A DNA stretch of 10,446 nt, taken from contig CAZKOX010000019.1 in NCBI GenBank assembly GCA_964554485.1, positions 1-10,446 of the forward strand, in the 5' to 3' direction. Both the position numbers and the translations under genes were made by a program. The DNA is from JBBQBM01 sp964554485. GTDB lineage: Bacteria; Patescibacteriota; Saccharimonadia; Saccharimonadales; JAGQMS01. The notes below the pieces were generated by a model. It ran no database searches. It worked only from the letters and a program-made list of their open reading frames with translations, and was not told the origin of the DNA. Below are positions 1 to 5,884 of this stretch, piece by piece. Numbering within the stretch: the stretch's first letter is position 1; each line of letters starts with the position of its first letter.

Positions 1-617
1 AAATTCATGTTCTTCAGGGCGAACGCGAAATGGCCGCCGACAACAAATCGCTCGGTCGCTTTATCTTAGACGGAATCCCTTCAGCTCCACGTGGTGTACC
101 ACAAATCGAAGTTACCTTTAACATCGATGCTAACGGTATCTTGAACGTTGCCGCCAAAGATAAGGGTTCTGGCAAAGAGCAGAGTATTACTATACAAGGC
201 AGCTCTGGTCTATCAAAAGAAGAAGTCGAACAAATGGCTAAAGATGCCGAAGTGCACGCTGAAGAAGATAAGAAAAAGCGAGCCGCTATTGAAAACAAAA
301 ACCTTCTAGAAAATGCCGTCTATCAGGCAGAGAAGATGAAGAACGACAACAAAGACAAGATTTCAGAAGAAGACGCCAAGACTATTGACGAAGCTGTTGA
401 AGCTGCCAAAAAAGTTTTAGCTGACGAAAAAGCCGATAAAGATGCTCTTGAGGCTGCTGCTAAAGAACTATCCGACAAGATCATGCCGATCGGCGCTAAG
501 ATGTACGAGTCCGCTAAAGCGGAGGAGAATCCGTCCGAAGCTTCAGCGAAGGCGGATACGAAGCAAGATAAGAAAAAAGACGAACCCGTAGAAGGCGAAG
601 TCGTCGACGAAAAGTAG
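1..617 (+). CDS. dnaK: DnaK (Hsp70) chaperone, 3' part; 5' end outside window
   Basis: This is the C-terminal third of the cytosolic ATP-dependent chaperone DnaK, which binds exposed hydrophobic peptides with DnaJ and GrpE as partners. The first full codon is at position 3. The visible protein opens with the substrate-binding beta domain (VLQGERE, then NKSLGRF and GVPQIEVTF, then DANGILNV), all typical DnaK blocks. A helical lid follows (SKEEVEQMAKDAE onward). The last roughly 35 residues are a low-complexity charged tail rich in Lys, Asp and Glu, ending DEPVEGEVVDEK, analogous to the acidic end of other Hsp70s. The stop is TAG at 615-617. No terminator follows, so the next gene is probably co-transcribed. 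The ATPase domain lies upstream of the window. Identification is secure. Confidence 0.97.
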   Translation, partial: IHVLQGEREMAADNKSLGRFILDGIPSAPRGVPQIEVTFNIDANGILNVAAKDKGSGKEQSITIQGSSGLSKEEVEQMAKDAEVHAEEDKKKRAAIENKNLLENAVYQAEKMKNDNKDKISEEDAKTIDEAVEAAKKVLADEKADKDALEAAAKELSDKIMPIGAKMYESAKAEENPSEASAKADTKQDKKKDEPVEGEVVDEK

Positions 618-672
618 TTGCTTGTATTTCAAGGTACCGAAGTCTAGAATTGTTTGTAAATATACGGGTGGC

Positions 673-679
673 AGAAAGG
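673..679 (+). promoter_or_regulatory. Ribosome binding site that sets the GTG start at 686
   Basis: AGAAAGG lies 6 bases before the in-frame GTG at 686. The frame stays open back to a TTG at 650, but that codon has no Shine-Dalgarno motif at a proper distance, so GTG 686 is preferred. Confidence 0.6.
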
Positions 680-685
680 TTATTT

Positions 686-967
686 GTGGATAGAAAAACT
701 TTAGAGCGACTTCGTAGTGAATGGCCGGATACATTGAGTCCATGTAATTGCGGTACTCCTCTAATAATGGAACAGGATGGTCCTCGCCATTTTCATACTG
801 ATTCTTGTTCTTTAATGGTTGATAGTGCGAGACGCGGCTATCAGACACTAGGAGACGCGAGGAAAGTCATATCCTTGCTTCTATCCGAAATAAATCCTGA
901 CGACGAACCTGTTGACGGCGAGGTCGATGAACTTGCGCCCGAGGTGGGCGAAGTCGAAGATAAATAA
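686..967 (+). CDS. Small acidic-tailed protein with CxC/HxH/C motif; DnaK-tail mimic
   Basis: I do not recognise a named family. With the GTG start at 686 the product is 93 residues and soluble, with no membrane segment or signal peptide. After a charged helical N terminus, residues 20-41 carry Cys20-x-Cys22, His35-x-His37 and Cys41, a spacing that could bind one zinc ion (inference). A helix-like stretch follows, then a very acidic tail. That tail contains DEPVDGEV, nearly the same as DEPVEGEV at the end of the upstream DnaK; the two coding stretches (579-602 and 902-925) match at 20 of 24 bases, and all four differences are at third codon positions. Lying between dnaK and the VKOR/dnaJ genes, it may be a DnaK-associated factor, but this is a guess. 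Longer starts back to TTG 650 are possible. Confidence 0.75.
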   Translation: MDRKTLERLRSEWPDTLSPCNCGTPLIMEQDGPRHFHTDSCSLMVDSARRGYQTLGDARKVISLLLSEINPDDEPVDGEVDELAPEVGEVEDK

Positions 968-993
968 AGCCTGTAACCTCTACCAAAAAGGCG

Positions 994-999
994 TATACT
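994..999 (+). promoter_or_regulatory. Candidate -10 box for the VKOR gene
   Basis: TATACT is a 5/6 match to TATAAT, 28 bases before the ATG. A weak -35 candidate (CTGTAA, 971-976) sits 17 bases upstream. The 14-base string starting here (994-1007) recurs exactly at 8102-8115 upstream of another membrane-protein gene, which supports promoter function. Confidence 0.5.
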
Positions 1000-1013
1000 G
1001 AAAATATATAAGC

Positions 1014-1020
1014 AAAGGGG
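1014..1020 (+). promoter_or_regulatory. Strong Shine-Dalgarno for the VKOR gene
   Basis: AAAGGGG lies 7 bases before ATG 1028. It is only 4 bases from the in-frame TTG at 1025, so ATG 1028 is the preferred start. Confidence 0.7.
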
Positions 1021-1027
1021 TTATTTG

Positions 1028-1630
1028 ATGACAAGTTTACAGGTTAAAGATAGTTGGTTAAAGAAGTGGTATCCGTGGCTCTTAACAGGTCTGTCGGGCG
1101 TAGCGCTTATTTCTTCGTTTTGGCAGGCTGCCGAACGAATACATCAGCTCAAAAACCCTAGTATAGCTTTAAGCTGTAATATTAACCCTATCGTTGACTG
1201 CGGTGGCGTAATGAATCATAAGCTTGCTGCATTATTTGGTTTTCCAAACACTTTTATTGGCATGGTGATGTTCAGTATGCTTTTTATGGCCGGGCTGGCT
1301 TTGATTTTTGGCGCAACTTTTACTCAGAAAATCCGCAATGTCATTATGGCGTTATCTAAAGTCGCTCTATTATTCAGCCTTTGGTTTTTCTGGGCAAGTT
1401 TATATGAAATTGGAAAGATTTGTGTATTTTGCTTGACTATCTGGCCAGCGAGCATTGCGCTATTCTGGTTTGGTTTACAGTATTGGCTAGAAGGTCTAGA
1501 AAAGCATAATAGATGGCAGTTAAAACTGCATAAATTTAGCTCAAGGTTTAGATTTGAGCCGATCATTGCCATATACCTAGTAATGTTCCTGCTATTTTTG
1601 TTCCGCTTCCGTGACTACTATTTTAACTAG
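1028..1630 (+). CDS. VKOR-family membrane thiol oxidase (disulfide-bond formation)
   Basis: A 200-residue integral membrane protein of the bacterial vitamin K epoxide reductase family. In such bacteria VKOR replaces DsbB: it reoxidises an extracytoplasmic thioredoxin-like oxidase and passes electrons to quinone. The hallmarks are visible: a loop cysteine pair Cys50 and Cys58 (SCNINPIVDCGG) just after the first membrane helix, and the active-site CxxC (Cys132-V-F-Cys135) at the start of a later helix. The FPNTFIGM segment is also typical. About five hydrophobic helices are predicted, near residues 14-34, 70-95, 103-125, 133-152 and 177-195. No thioredoxin domain is fused, so a separate DsbA-like partner should exist elsewhere. 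It sits between the DnaK-tail-like gene and dnaJ, so folding and disulfide formation may be linked here. The stop codon is 5 bases before the CIRCE of dnaJ. Confidence 0.9.
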   Translation: MTSLQVKDSWLKKWYPWLLTGLSGVALISSFWQAAERIHQLKNPSIALSCNINPIVDCGGVMNHKLAALFGFPNTFIGMVMFSMLFMAGLALIFGATFTQKIRNVIMALSKVALLFSLWFFWASLYEIGKICVFCLTIWPASIALFWFGLQYWLEGLEKHNRWQLKLHKFSSRFRFEPIIAIYLVMFLLFLFRFRDYYFN

Positions 1631-1635
1631 AAAAT

Positions 1636-1662
1636 CTAGCACTCTAAGTACTCAAGTGCTAA
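1636..1662 (+). promoter_or_regulatory. CIRCE-type operator (HrcA binding site) upstream of dnaJ
   Basis: CTAGCACTC, 9 bases, then AAGTGCTAA. The known CIRCE consensus is TTAGCACTC-N9-GAGTGCTAA, so 16 of the 18 arm positions match with the exact spacer. HrcA represses heat-shock genes through this element. Its right arm overlaps a possible -10 box (TAAAAT, 1660-1665), so bound repressor would block polymerase. This implies separate heat-shock control of dnaJ. Confidence 0.88.
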
Positions 1663-1665
1663 AAT
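1660..1665 (+). promoter_or_regulatory. Candidate -10 box of dnaJ
   Basis: TAAAAT ends 7 bases before ATG 1673, predicting a transcript that starts at or one base before the start codon. No convincing -35 is seen because the position falls inside the left CIRCE arm. There is also no Shine-Dalgarno before the ATG, which fits a leaderless message. An alternative promoter upstream, inside the 3' end of the VKOR gene, cannot be excluded. Confidence 0.45.
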
Positions 1666-1672
1666 ATTACTA

Positions 1673-2761
1673 ATGTCTAAACGTGATTACTATGAAGTAT
1701 TAGGTGTCAGTAAAAACGCCAGCGCTGACGAAATTAAGAAAGCTTTTCGCAAAGCGGCTGTTGAACATCATCCCGACAAAGGTGGTGATGAAGCCAAGTT
1801 TAAGGAATTAAATGAAGCCTATGAGGTTTTAAGCAATTCTGACAAACGCAAACGCTACGACCAATTTGGACATGCTGGTGTTGGCGGTGCGTCTTCTAGT
1901 GGAGCTGGTGGTTTTAATGGCTATGGTGGCCAAGAGATGCACTTTGACTTCGGCGATCTTGGTCTTGGCGATATTTTTTCTAGTTTTTTTGGCGGTGGCC
2001 AACAACGCGGACAGCGCCAGTCGCGCGGACGTGACGTCGAAACGTCAGTTGAGCTAACATTCGAGCAAGCTGTTTTCGGTACCGAGTTTGAAGTTCGTTT
2101 AGATCTAAATGATACTTGCGAACACTGTAAGGGTAGTACGGCCGAGCCTGGACATGATCTAAAAACTTGTGAAACCTGTAAGGGCGCTGGTCAAGTAATG
2201 AATGTGACACGAACAATCTTTGGCAATATTCAACAAGCCAGCATTTGCCCAGACTGCAAGGGTGCCGGCAAAGTACCAGAAAAAACCTGTACGGTTTGTC
2301 GCGGCACAGGTACACAGCGCAAAGAACAAAAAATTACCCTAAAGATACCAGCTGGCATTGATGACGGTGCCACTATTCGTCTACATGAGCACGGCGAGGC
2401 TATCGCTAACGGTCCAAAAGGCGACTTATTTGTGAATATTCGGGTTAAGCCGCACAAAAAATTTACCCGCGAAGGCGAGCTTATTTTAAGCGAAGAGCAC
2501 GTTGATATGGTTAGCGCCGCTCTTGGAGCAGAGATAGAAGTCAATACGGTTGACGGACCCGTGCGAATGAAAGTCCCGGTCGGTACGCAGAGCGGAACAG
2601 ACTTTAAGCTGTCGGGTCACGGCGTACCTCATATGAAGGGCTCAACTCGCGGCGCGCACATCGTTACATTGGTGGTCGATACGCCAACAAAACTATCTAA
2701 AAAACAGATCGAACTCCTAAAAGAACTAAAATCAGACAAAAAACACGGGATTTTTGGCTAA
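1673..2761 (+). CDS. dnaJ: DnaJ (Hsp40) co-chaperone
   Basis: A full-length 362-residue type I J-protein that delivers substrates to DnaK and stimulates its ATPase. The N-terminal J domain (residues 4-67) has the essential HPD at 33-35. A Gly/Phe-rich linker with several GG and GF pairs follows to about residue 125. The zinc-binding domain starts at Cys149 and has all four CxxCxG repeats (CEHCKG, CETCKG, CPDCKG, CTVCRG). The C-terminal substrate-binding beta domains follow, with the typical LKIPAGIDDGATIRLHEHGE block. The gene has its own CIRCE and a probable leaderless start. It is separated from dnaK by two genes rather than directly adjacent. The length is close to the family norm and nothing is missing. 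Confidence 0.98.
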   Translation: MSKRDYYEVLGVSKNASADEIKKAFRKAAVEHHPDKGGDEAKFKELNEAYEVLSNSDKRKRYDQFGHAGVGGASSSGAGGFNGYGGQEMHFDFGDLGLGDIFSSFFGGGQQRGQRQSRGRDVETSVELTFEQAVFGTEFEVRLDLNDTCEHCKGSTAEPGHDLKTCETCKGAGQVMNVTRTIFGNIQQASICPDCKGAGKVPEKTCTVCRGTGTQRKEQKITLKIPAGIDDGATIRLHEHGEAIANGPKGDLFVNIRVKPHKKFTREGELILSEEHVDMVSAALGAEIEVNTVDGPVRMKVPVGTQSGTDFKLSGHGVPHMKGSTRGAHIVTLVVDTPTKLSKKQIELLKELKSDKKHGIFG

Positions 2762-2768
2762 AAAGCGC

Positions 2769-2774
2769 TACAAT
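2769..2774 (+). promoter_or_regulatory. Possible -10 box for the 36-residue ORF
   Basis: TACAAT (5/6 match) ends 10 bases before ATG 2785. No clear -35 is seen. Read-through from dnaJ is equally possible because no terminator lies between. Confidence 0.3.
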
Positions 2775-2784
2775 ACATCTAAAT

Positions 2785-2895
2785 ATGAAGCATAAGCATC
2801 AAGAAGGCGGATTTATCACCTTGATAGTCATTTTAGTTGCTGTACTTGTGGCAGCAGTCGCTGTTGCGTTCGTAAGAGTAAAAGCTCGCCAATAG
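2785..2895 (+). CDS. 36-residue prepilin-like single-helix membrane peptide
   Basis: A short ORF with ATG 2785 and stop TAG 2893-2895. The peptide begins with a charged, His-rich MKHKHQEGG, then FITLIVILVAVLV and about 20 hydrophobic residues in all, and ends in a basic VRVKARQ. A short basic leader, Gly-Gly followed by Phe, then a long hydrophobic helix resembles the class III signal of type IV pilins (cleavage between Gly and Phe). However, the usual Glu at mature position 5 is absent and there is no pilin head domain. It could be a pseudopilin remnant, a minor assembly peptide, or simply a small membrane peptide. The composition is clearly membrane-like and the ORF fills the gap between dnaJ and the next promoter, which supports it as real. 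No Shine-Dalgarno is visible. Confidence 0.6.
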   Translation: MKHKHQEGGFITLIVILVAVLVAAVAVAFVRVKARQ

Positions 2896-2896
2896 A

Positions 2897-2925
2897 TTGA
2901 CAAAATACAGTTTATTTGATATAAT
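2897..2925 (+). promoter_or_regulatory. Perfect sigma-70 promoter, predicted leaderless start
   Basis: TTGACA (2897-2902), 17 bases, then TATAAT (2920-2925): both boxes match the consensus at every position with optimal spacing. The ATG at 2933 follows 7 bases after the -10, exactly where transcription should begin. The in-frame TTG at 2897 is the -35 box itself and not a start codon. Confidence 0.9.
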
Positions 2926-2932
2926 AGTAGCC

Positions 2933-3532
2933 ATGAATACACACAACCAACCCCCAGTAACAAATAGTGGTGAATTTTCTGATAATCCTGAAATTCTCAC
3001 TCCAGAAGAAATGGCCAGACTAGCAACTGAGTTATTAACTGGTTTTAGCGCAGAGTTTCCTGAACTTGGTGAAATACCAGTTGAACCAAATACAGACAAA
3101 AACGGTGAACCTAAAGATGGTTTTGAATCAGGTAAAGCAGCTAAAAAGGTATACACCCCTGGAGTTAACAGTCGACCTTTATACGACCCGACAGAGAGAA
3201 CCGGTGCAGATGATCCCCGTCAGAAGGACTTTGCTACTTGGTTTGTGCAGTGCTTTGGAAAAACCGTAACTATGCGACAACGTACATTGAGCGGATTGCC
3301 CGAGCCCGAGAGTTTGCAGCATGCAAAAATTCCAAAAATAGTACGCGGTCTTCTTGATGTAACTAAGAGTATCGATGAAACAGAAGAGCTATTATCTGAA
3401 GGACTTGTTGGTGTCATTGCGCATAACTTAGGTCTGCCAGTTCAAGCTGCTGAGGTTGAACAAGTTTGGCATGCACACCTATGGATGATTAACAGGATAA
3501 ATGTGCGACTTGGGCAGCGTGAACTTAGCTAA
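2933..3532 (+). CDS. Unrecognised 199-residue soluble protein
   Basis: I do not recognise this protein. ATG 2933 is chosen because the consensus promoter ends 7 bases before it. The N-terminal 70 residues are polar and probably partly disordered (Asn, Pro, Glu and Asp rich), with one helix-like patch (TPEEMARLATELL). The C-terminal 110 residues look like a folded, mainly helical domain with conserved-looking Trp, His and Cys residues (ATWFVQCFGK near residue 103; EVEQVWHAHLWMINRIN near 178). There is no signal peptide or membrane segment. It lies just ahead of the three ATP-grasp genes, 48 bases from the first. Its own very strong promoter suggests abundant expression, and it could serve as leader gene, partner or substrate of that cluster; this is unproven. 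Confidence 0.85.
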   Translation: MNTHNQPPVTNSGEFSDNPEILTPEEMARLATELLTGFSAEFPELGEIPVEPNTDKNGEPKDGFESGKAAKKVYTPGVNSRPLYDPTERTGADDPRQKDFATWFVQCFGKTVTMRQRTLSGLPEPESLQHAKIPKIVRGLLDVTKSIDETEELLSEGLVGVIAHNLGLPVQAAEVEQVWHAHLWMINRINVRLGQRELS

Positions 3533-3538
3533 TTTAGT
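3510..3538 (+). promoter_or_regulatory. Weak candidate promoter for the ATP-grasp operon
   Basis: TTGGGC (3510-3515), 17 bases, TTTAGT (3533-3538), at the end of the previous gene. The match is poor (3/6 and 4/6). Read-through from the promoter at 2897 is equally likely. Confidence 0.2.
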
Positions 3539-3562
3539 CTAAGCAAACGTCCCCCTAAAGAT

Positions 3563-3571
3563 AAGAAAGGA
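3563..3571 (+). promoter_or_regulatory. Shine-Dalgarno that sets the GTG start at 3581
   Basis: AAGAAAGGA lies 9 bases before GTG 3581. It supports the GTG as the start, since the next in-frame ATG is about 20 codons inside a well-formed ATP-grasp N terminus. Confidence 0.65.
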
Positions 3572-3580
3572 ATTAAGCAA

Positions 3581-4504
3581 GTGAAAGACGTGCTGGTATT
3601 CTTCAGTTTCAGAAAGCATAAAACCGGGTATTACCGGACTATGTTTGATCCGTTAAAAAACGTCGAAACCAAGTATGGTCTTCGACTTTTTCAAGGTTCT
3701 TTGAAAGACCTACACACTGAAGTTATCAACAATGAACTTATCGTGACCGAATCAATGACTGGCCGAAAACTCGATACCTTTGATGTTATTGACCTAGAGA
3801 TGTGGCTTAAAGCGCCACAGCAAGCCTTAGCTGCAACAACTTATTGTGAACGAAAAGGCGTAGCTATGACCACCCATGAACCGTTGGATATTTTAAGTGA
3901 CACTAAAGTTAGTGAAATCGTCACTATGTCTGGTGGTCGAGTGCCGCTGCCAAACACATTTACGAGTAGCCGACGCGAGATTCTAAAGGTCTTTAAAGAC
4001 AAACCACGATTTGAATATCCATTTATAGCTAAAGCTGCCGATACGTTTGGTGGCAAAATGAATTATTTGGTTAAAAATTATGATGAACTTAAAGCAGCAT
4101 TAGAGGTTCATCCAGAACAAACTTTTGTGTTGCAAGAATTTATTCCAAACGATTGTGACTATCGAGTTCTTGTAATGGGCGGCAAGATTCGATTAGTTAT
4201 GAAACGCATGCGTGACGCAAAGTCAGACTCGCATGTTAACAATACTTCAGCAGGTGCAGAGGCTGAGTTTGTGCCGATTGATACATTAACAAAAGAAATG
4301 CAGGAATCGGTTCTTCAGGCTGCGCGCGTAACCAGGCGTGCAGGGTTTTCAGGAGTCGACCTGATCGTGAACAAAGAAAATGGCAAACACTATATTTTGG
4401 AAGTAAATGACCAGCCTGCTATCCAGGTAGGCGCTAGTCCAGAAGTAAAGATGCCTGTATTTATGGAGTATTTGCGCGAACTTGCATATAGGGAAGAAAA
4501 ATAA
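3581..4504 (+). CDS. RimK-like ATP-grasp carboxylate-amine ligase (paralog 1)
   Basis: A 307-residue soluble ATP-grasp protein of the RimK-like group. Such enzymes use ATP to make an acyl-phosphate on a carboxylate and join it to an amine, typically adding glutamate or another amino acid. An N-terminal pre-ATP-grasp domain covers residues 1-100. The ATP-binding lysine region is YPFIAKAADTFGGK, followed by VLQEFIPNDCDYRVLVMGG. The metal-binding end is GVDLI and Glu274-V-Asn276 in LEVNDQP. The motif HVNNTSAGAE matches the equivalent stretch of the next gene, so the two are tandem paralogs, while the RimK at 5885 is more distant. The stop overlaps the next ATG by one base (TAATG), so translation is coupled. 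The substrate cannot be told from sequence. Confidence 0.88.
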   Translation: MKDVLVFFSFRKHKTGYYRTMFDPLKNVETKYGLRLFQGSLKDLHTEVINNELIVTESMTGRKLDTFDVIDLEMWLKAPQQALAATTYCERKGVAMTTHEPLDILSDTKVSEIVTMSGGRVPLPNTFTSSRREILKVFKDKPRFEYPFIAKAADTFGGKMNYLVKNYDELKAALEVHPEQTFVLQEFIPNDCDYRVLVMGGKIRLVMKRMRDAKSDSHVNNTSAGAEAEFVPIDTLTKEMQESVLQAARVTRRAGFSGVDLIVNKENGKHYILEVNDQPAIQVGASPEVKMPVFMEYLRELAYREEK

Positions 4505-5883
4505 TGAAAAAATCTATACCAAAAATCTTAATTGTTTTTACTGAACGTCGAAGCGAGAATAGTACTTGGTTTGGCGGTTTTGTTAAGCGTCTTCAAAAGC
4601 GTCCCGGTCTTGAGGGTGTTGAAATTGATTATGTAGCGCTAGAAGATCTAATATTTGAAATTAAAGACAACATACCAACGGTTTTTGATGTGCGAACAGA
4701 AAAATTCTTGGACGATTATACTTGGGTTTACTTTAAGCGTTGGATGAGCATGCCTGACGAAGCTGCAGCCTTGGCTGTTTATCTCCAAGCAAAAGGTATT
4801 CCATTTGTTGACCAATCTGTTATTAATAAAAATGACGGTAGTAAACTTGTTTCACAGTTTCGATTTTGGGCGCATGGTGTTCCAGTGGCTGATACGATTT
4901 ATTGCGCACCGCAGCACACAACTTATGCGCTTGAACATAGCCGGCTAGAATATCCACTGGTCATAAAAGATGCCAAAGGACAAAAAGGTAAATTGAATTT
5001 CTTGGCTAAGAATAAAAAAGAAGCACTAGGGCTAGTAAAAAAATATCCTGACACCAGATTTATTATTCAGAACTATATTGATAATAATTTTGATTATCGA
5101 ATTCAGGTGTATGGTGGTCGTGCGGTAGTAGCTGTTAGGCGGGTCGGCAAAAAAGGAAGTCACTTAAATAACGAATCAGCCGGCGGTGCATCTTCGTTCA
5201 TTCCATTTGAAGAAGTTCCAAAAAAAGTTTTTGAACTTGCTGAGCGTGCAGCTGAAGCTGTGGGTTTGCAGGTTTCAGGAGTTGATGTGCTACCGAACCT
5301 AAAGGAAACAAAATACGTTATTCTTGAGGCAAATCAGGGTTCGCAGATTGTTACGGGAGACACGTCCGGTGATCAGGTAGCAATCATCGATGAATTTAAT
5401 AAATATATTGCCGGCGCTGCCGCCACTCGTATTAAACAAGAAAAGCCAGTTACTAACGGCAAGTTACAGATAGTAGGTTTGCACGAAAATATCGATTTAC
5501 CGGATCTGGGACTTAGTGGCGTCCACGCTAAAGTTGATACCGGCGCCTATCGTTCTTCTATCCATGCAGAAAATGTTATCGAAGTAAAACGGGGTGGTAA
5601 AACATATCTACAATTTGATATTCCAGAAATAGAATCTAGAAAACTGACAGGTAAAAGTTTACGTTGTGAATCTGAAAGCTATGGTGTTTCTGTGGTTCGA
5701 AAAGCTCATGGTATTTCTGAGCGAAGGTATATAATCAAGACGCGCGTTCGTATTCGCGGTCGAGTATTTCTAACCTCATTTACGCTTACTAATCGTGGTT
5801 CGATGCGCTACCCAGTATTAATTGGTCGTAGGGTACTAAGCAGTCGTTTCTTAGTTAACCCAAGCTTAAGTACAAAGGAATAA
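4504..5883 (+). CDS. RimK-like ATP-grasp ligase fused to RimB/PF05618 retropepsin-like protease domain
   Basis: A 459-residue two-domain protein. Residues 1-315 are an ATP-grasp ligase paralogous to the upstream gene: YPLVIKDAKGQKGK (ATP lysine region), NYIDNNFDYRIQVYGG, HLNNESAGG, and the metal ligands in GVDVL and Glu275-A-Asn277. Residues 320-459 form a RimB-like domain (PF05618, annotated as ATP-dependent zinc protease and related to retropepsins). It opens with LPDLGLSGVHAKVDTGAYRSSIHA, with the aspartic-protease-like Asp345-Thr-Gly. Its end, FTLTNRGSMRYPVLIGRRVL then FLVNPSLS, is typical of the family. In Pseudomonas, RimB is a separate protease acting with RimK on tails added to ribosomal protein S6. 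Here adding and trimming activities share one chain. Shine-Dalgarno AGGGA is at 4490-4494 and the gene overlaps its neighbour by one base. Domain calls are confident; substrate unknown. Confidence 0.9.
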   Translation: MKKSIPKILIVFTERRSENSTWFGGFVKRLQKRPGLEGVEIDYVALEDLIFEIKDNIPTVFDVRTEKFLDDYTWVYFKRWMSMPDEAAALAVYLQAKGIPFVDQSVINKNDGSKLVSQFRFWAHGVPVADTIYCAPQHTTYALEHSRLEYPLVIKDAKGQKGKLNFLAKNKKEALGLVKKYPDTRFIIQNYIDNNFDYRIQVYGGRAVVAVRRVGKKGSHLNNESAGGASSFIPFEEVPKKVFELAERAAEAVGLQVSGVDVLPNLKETKYVILEANQGSQIVTGDTSGDQVAIIDEFNKYIAGAAATRIKQEKPVTNGKLQIVGLHENIDLPDLGLSGVHAKVDTGAYRSSIHAENVIEVKRGGKTYLQFDIPEIESRKLTGKSLRCESESYGVSVVRKAHGISERRYIIKTRVRIRGRVFLTSFTLTNRGSMRYPVLIGRRVLSSRFLVNPSLSTKE

Positions 5884-5884
5884 T

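Noticed and set aside
650..685. TTG start at 650 for the small Cys/His protein
   Set aside because: No Shine-Dalgarno at this codon, whereas GTG 686 has AGAAAGG at a 6-base spacing.
2897..2932. TTG start at 2897 for the 199-residue protein
   Set aside because: The TTG is part of the perfect -35 box and would not be in the transcript.
3524..3543. CTTAG/CTAAG inverted repeat after the 199-residue gene as a terminator
   Set aside because: Only a 5-bp stem and no T run.
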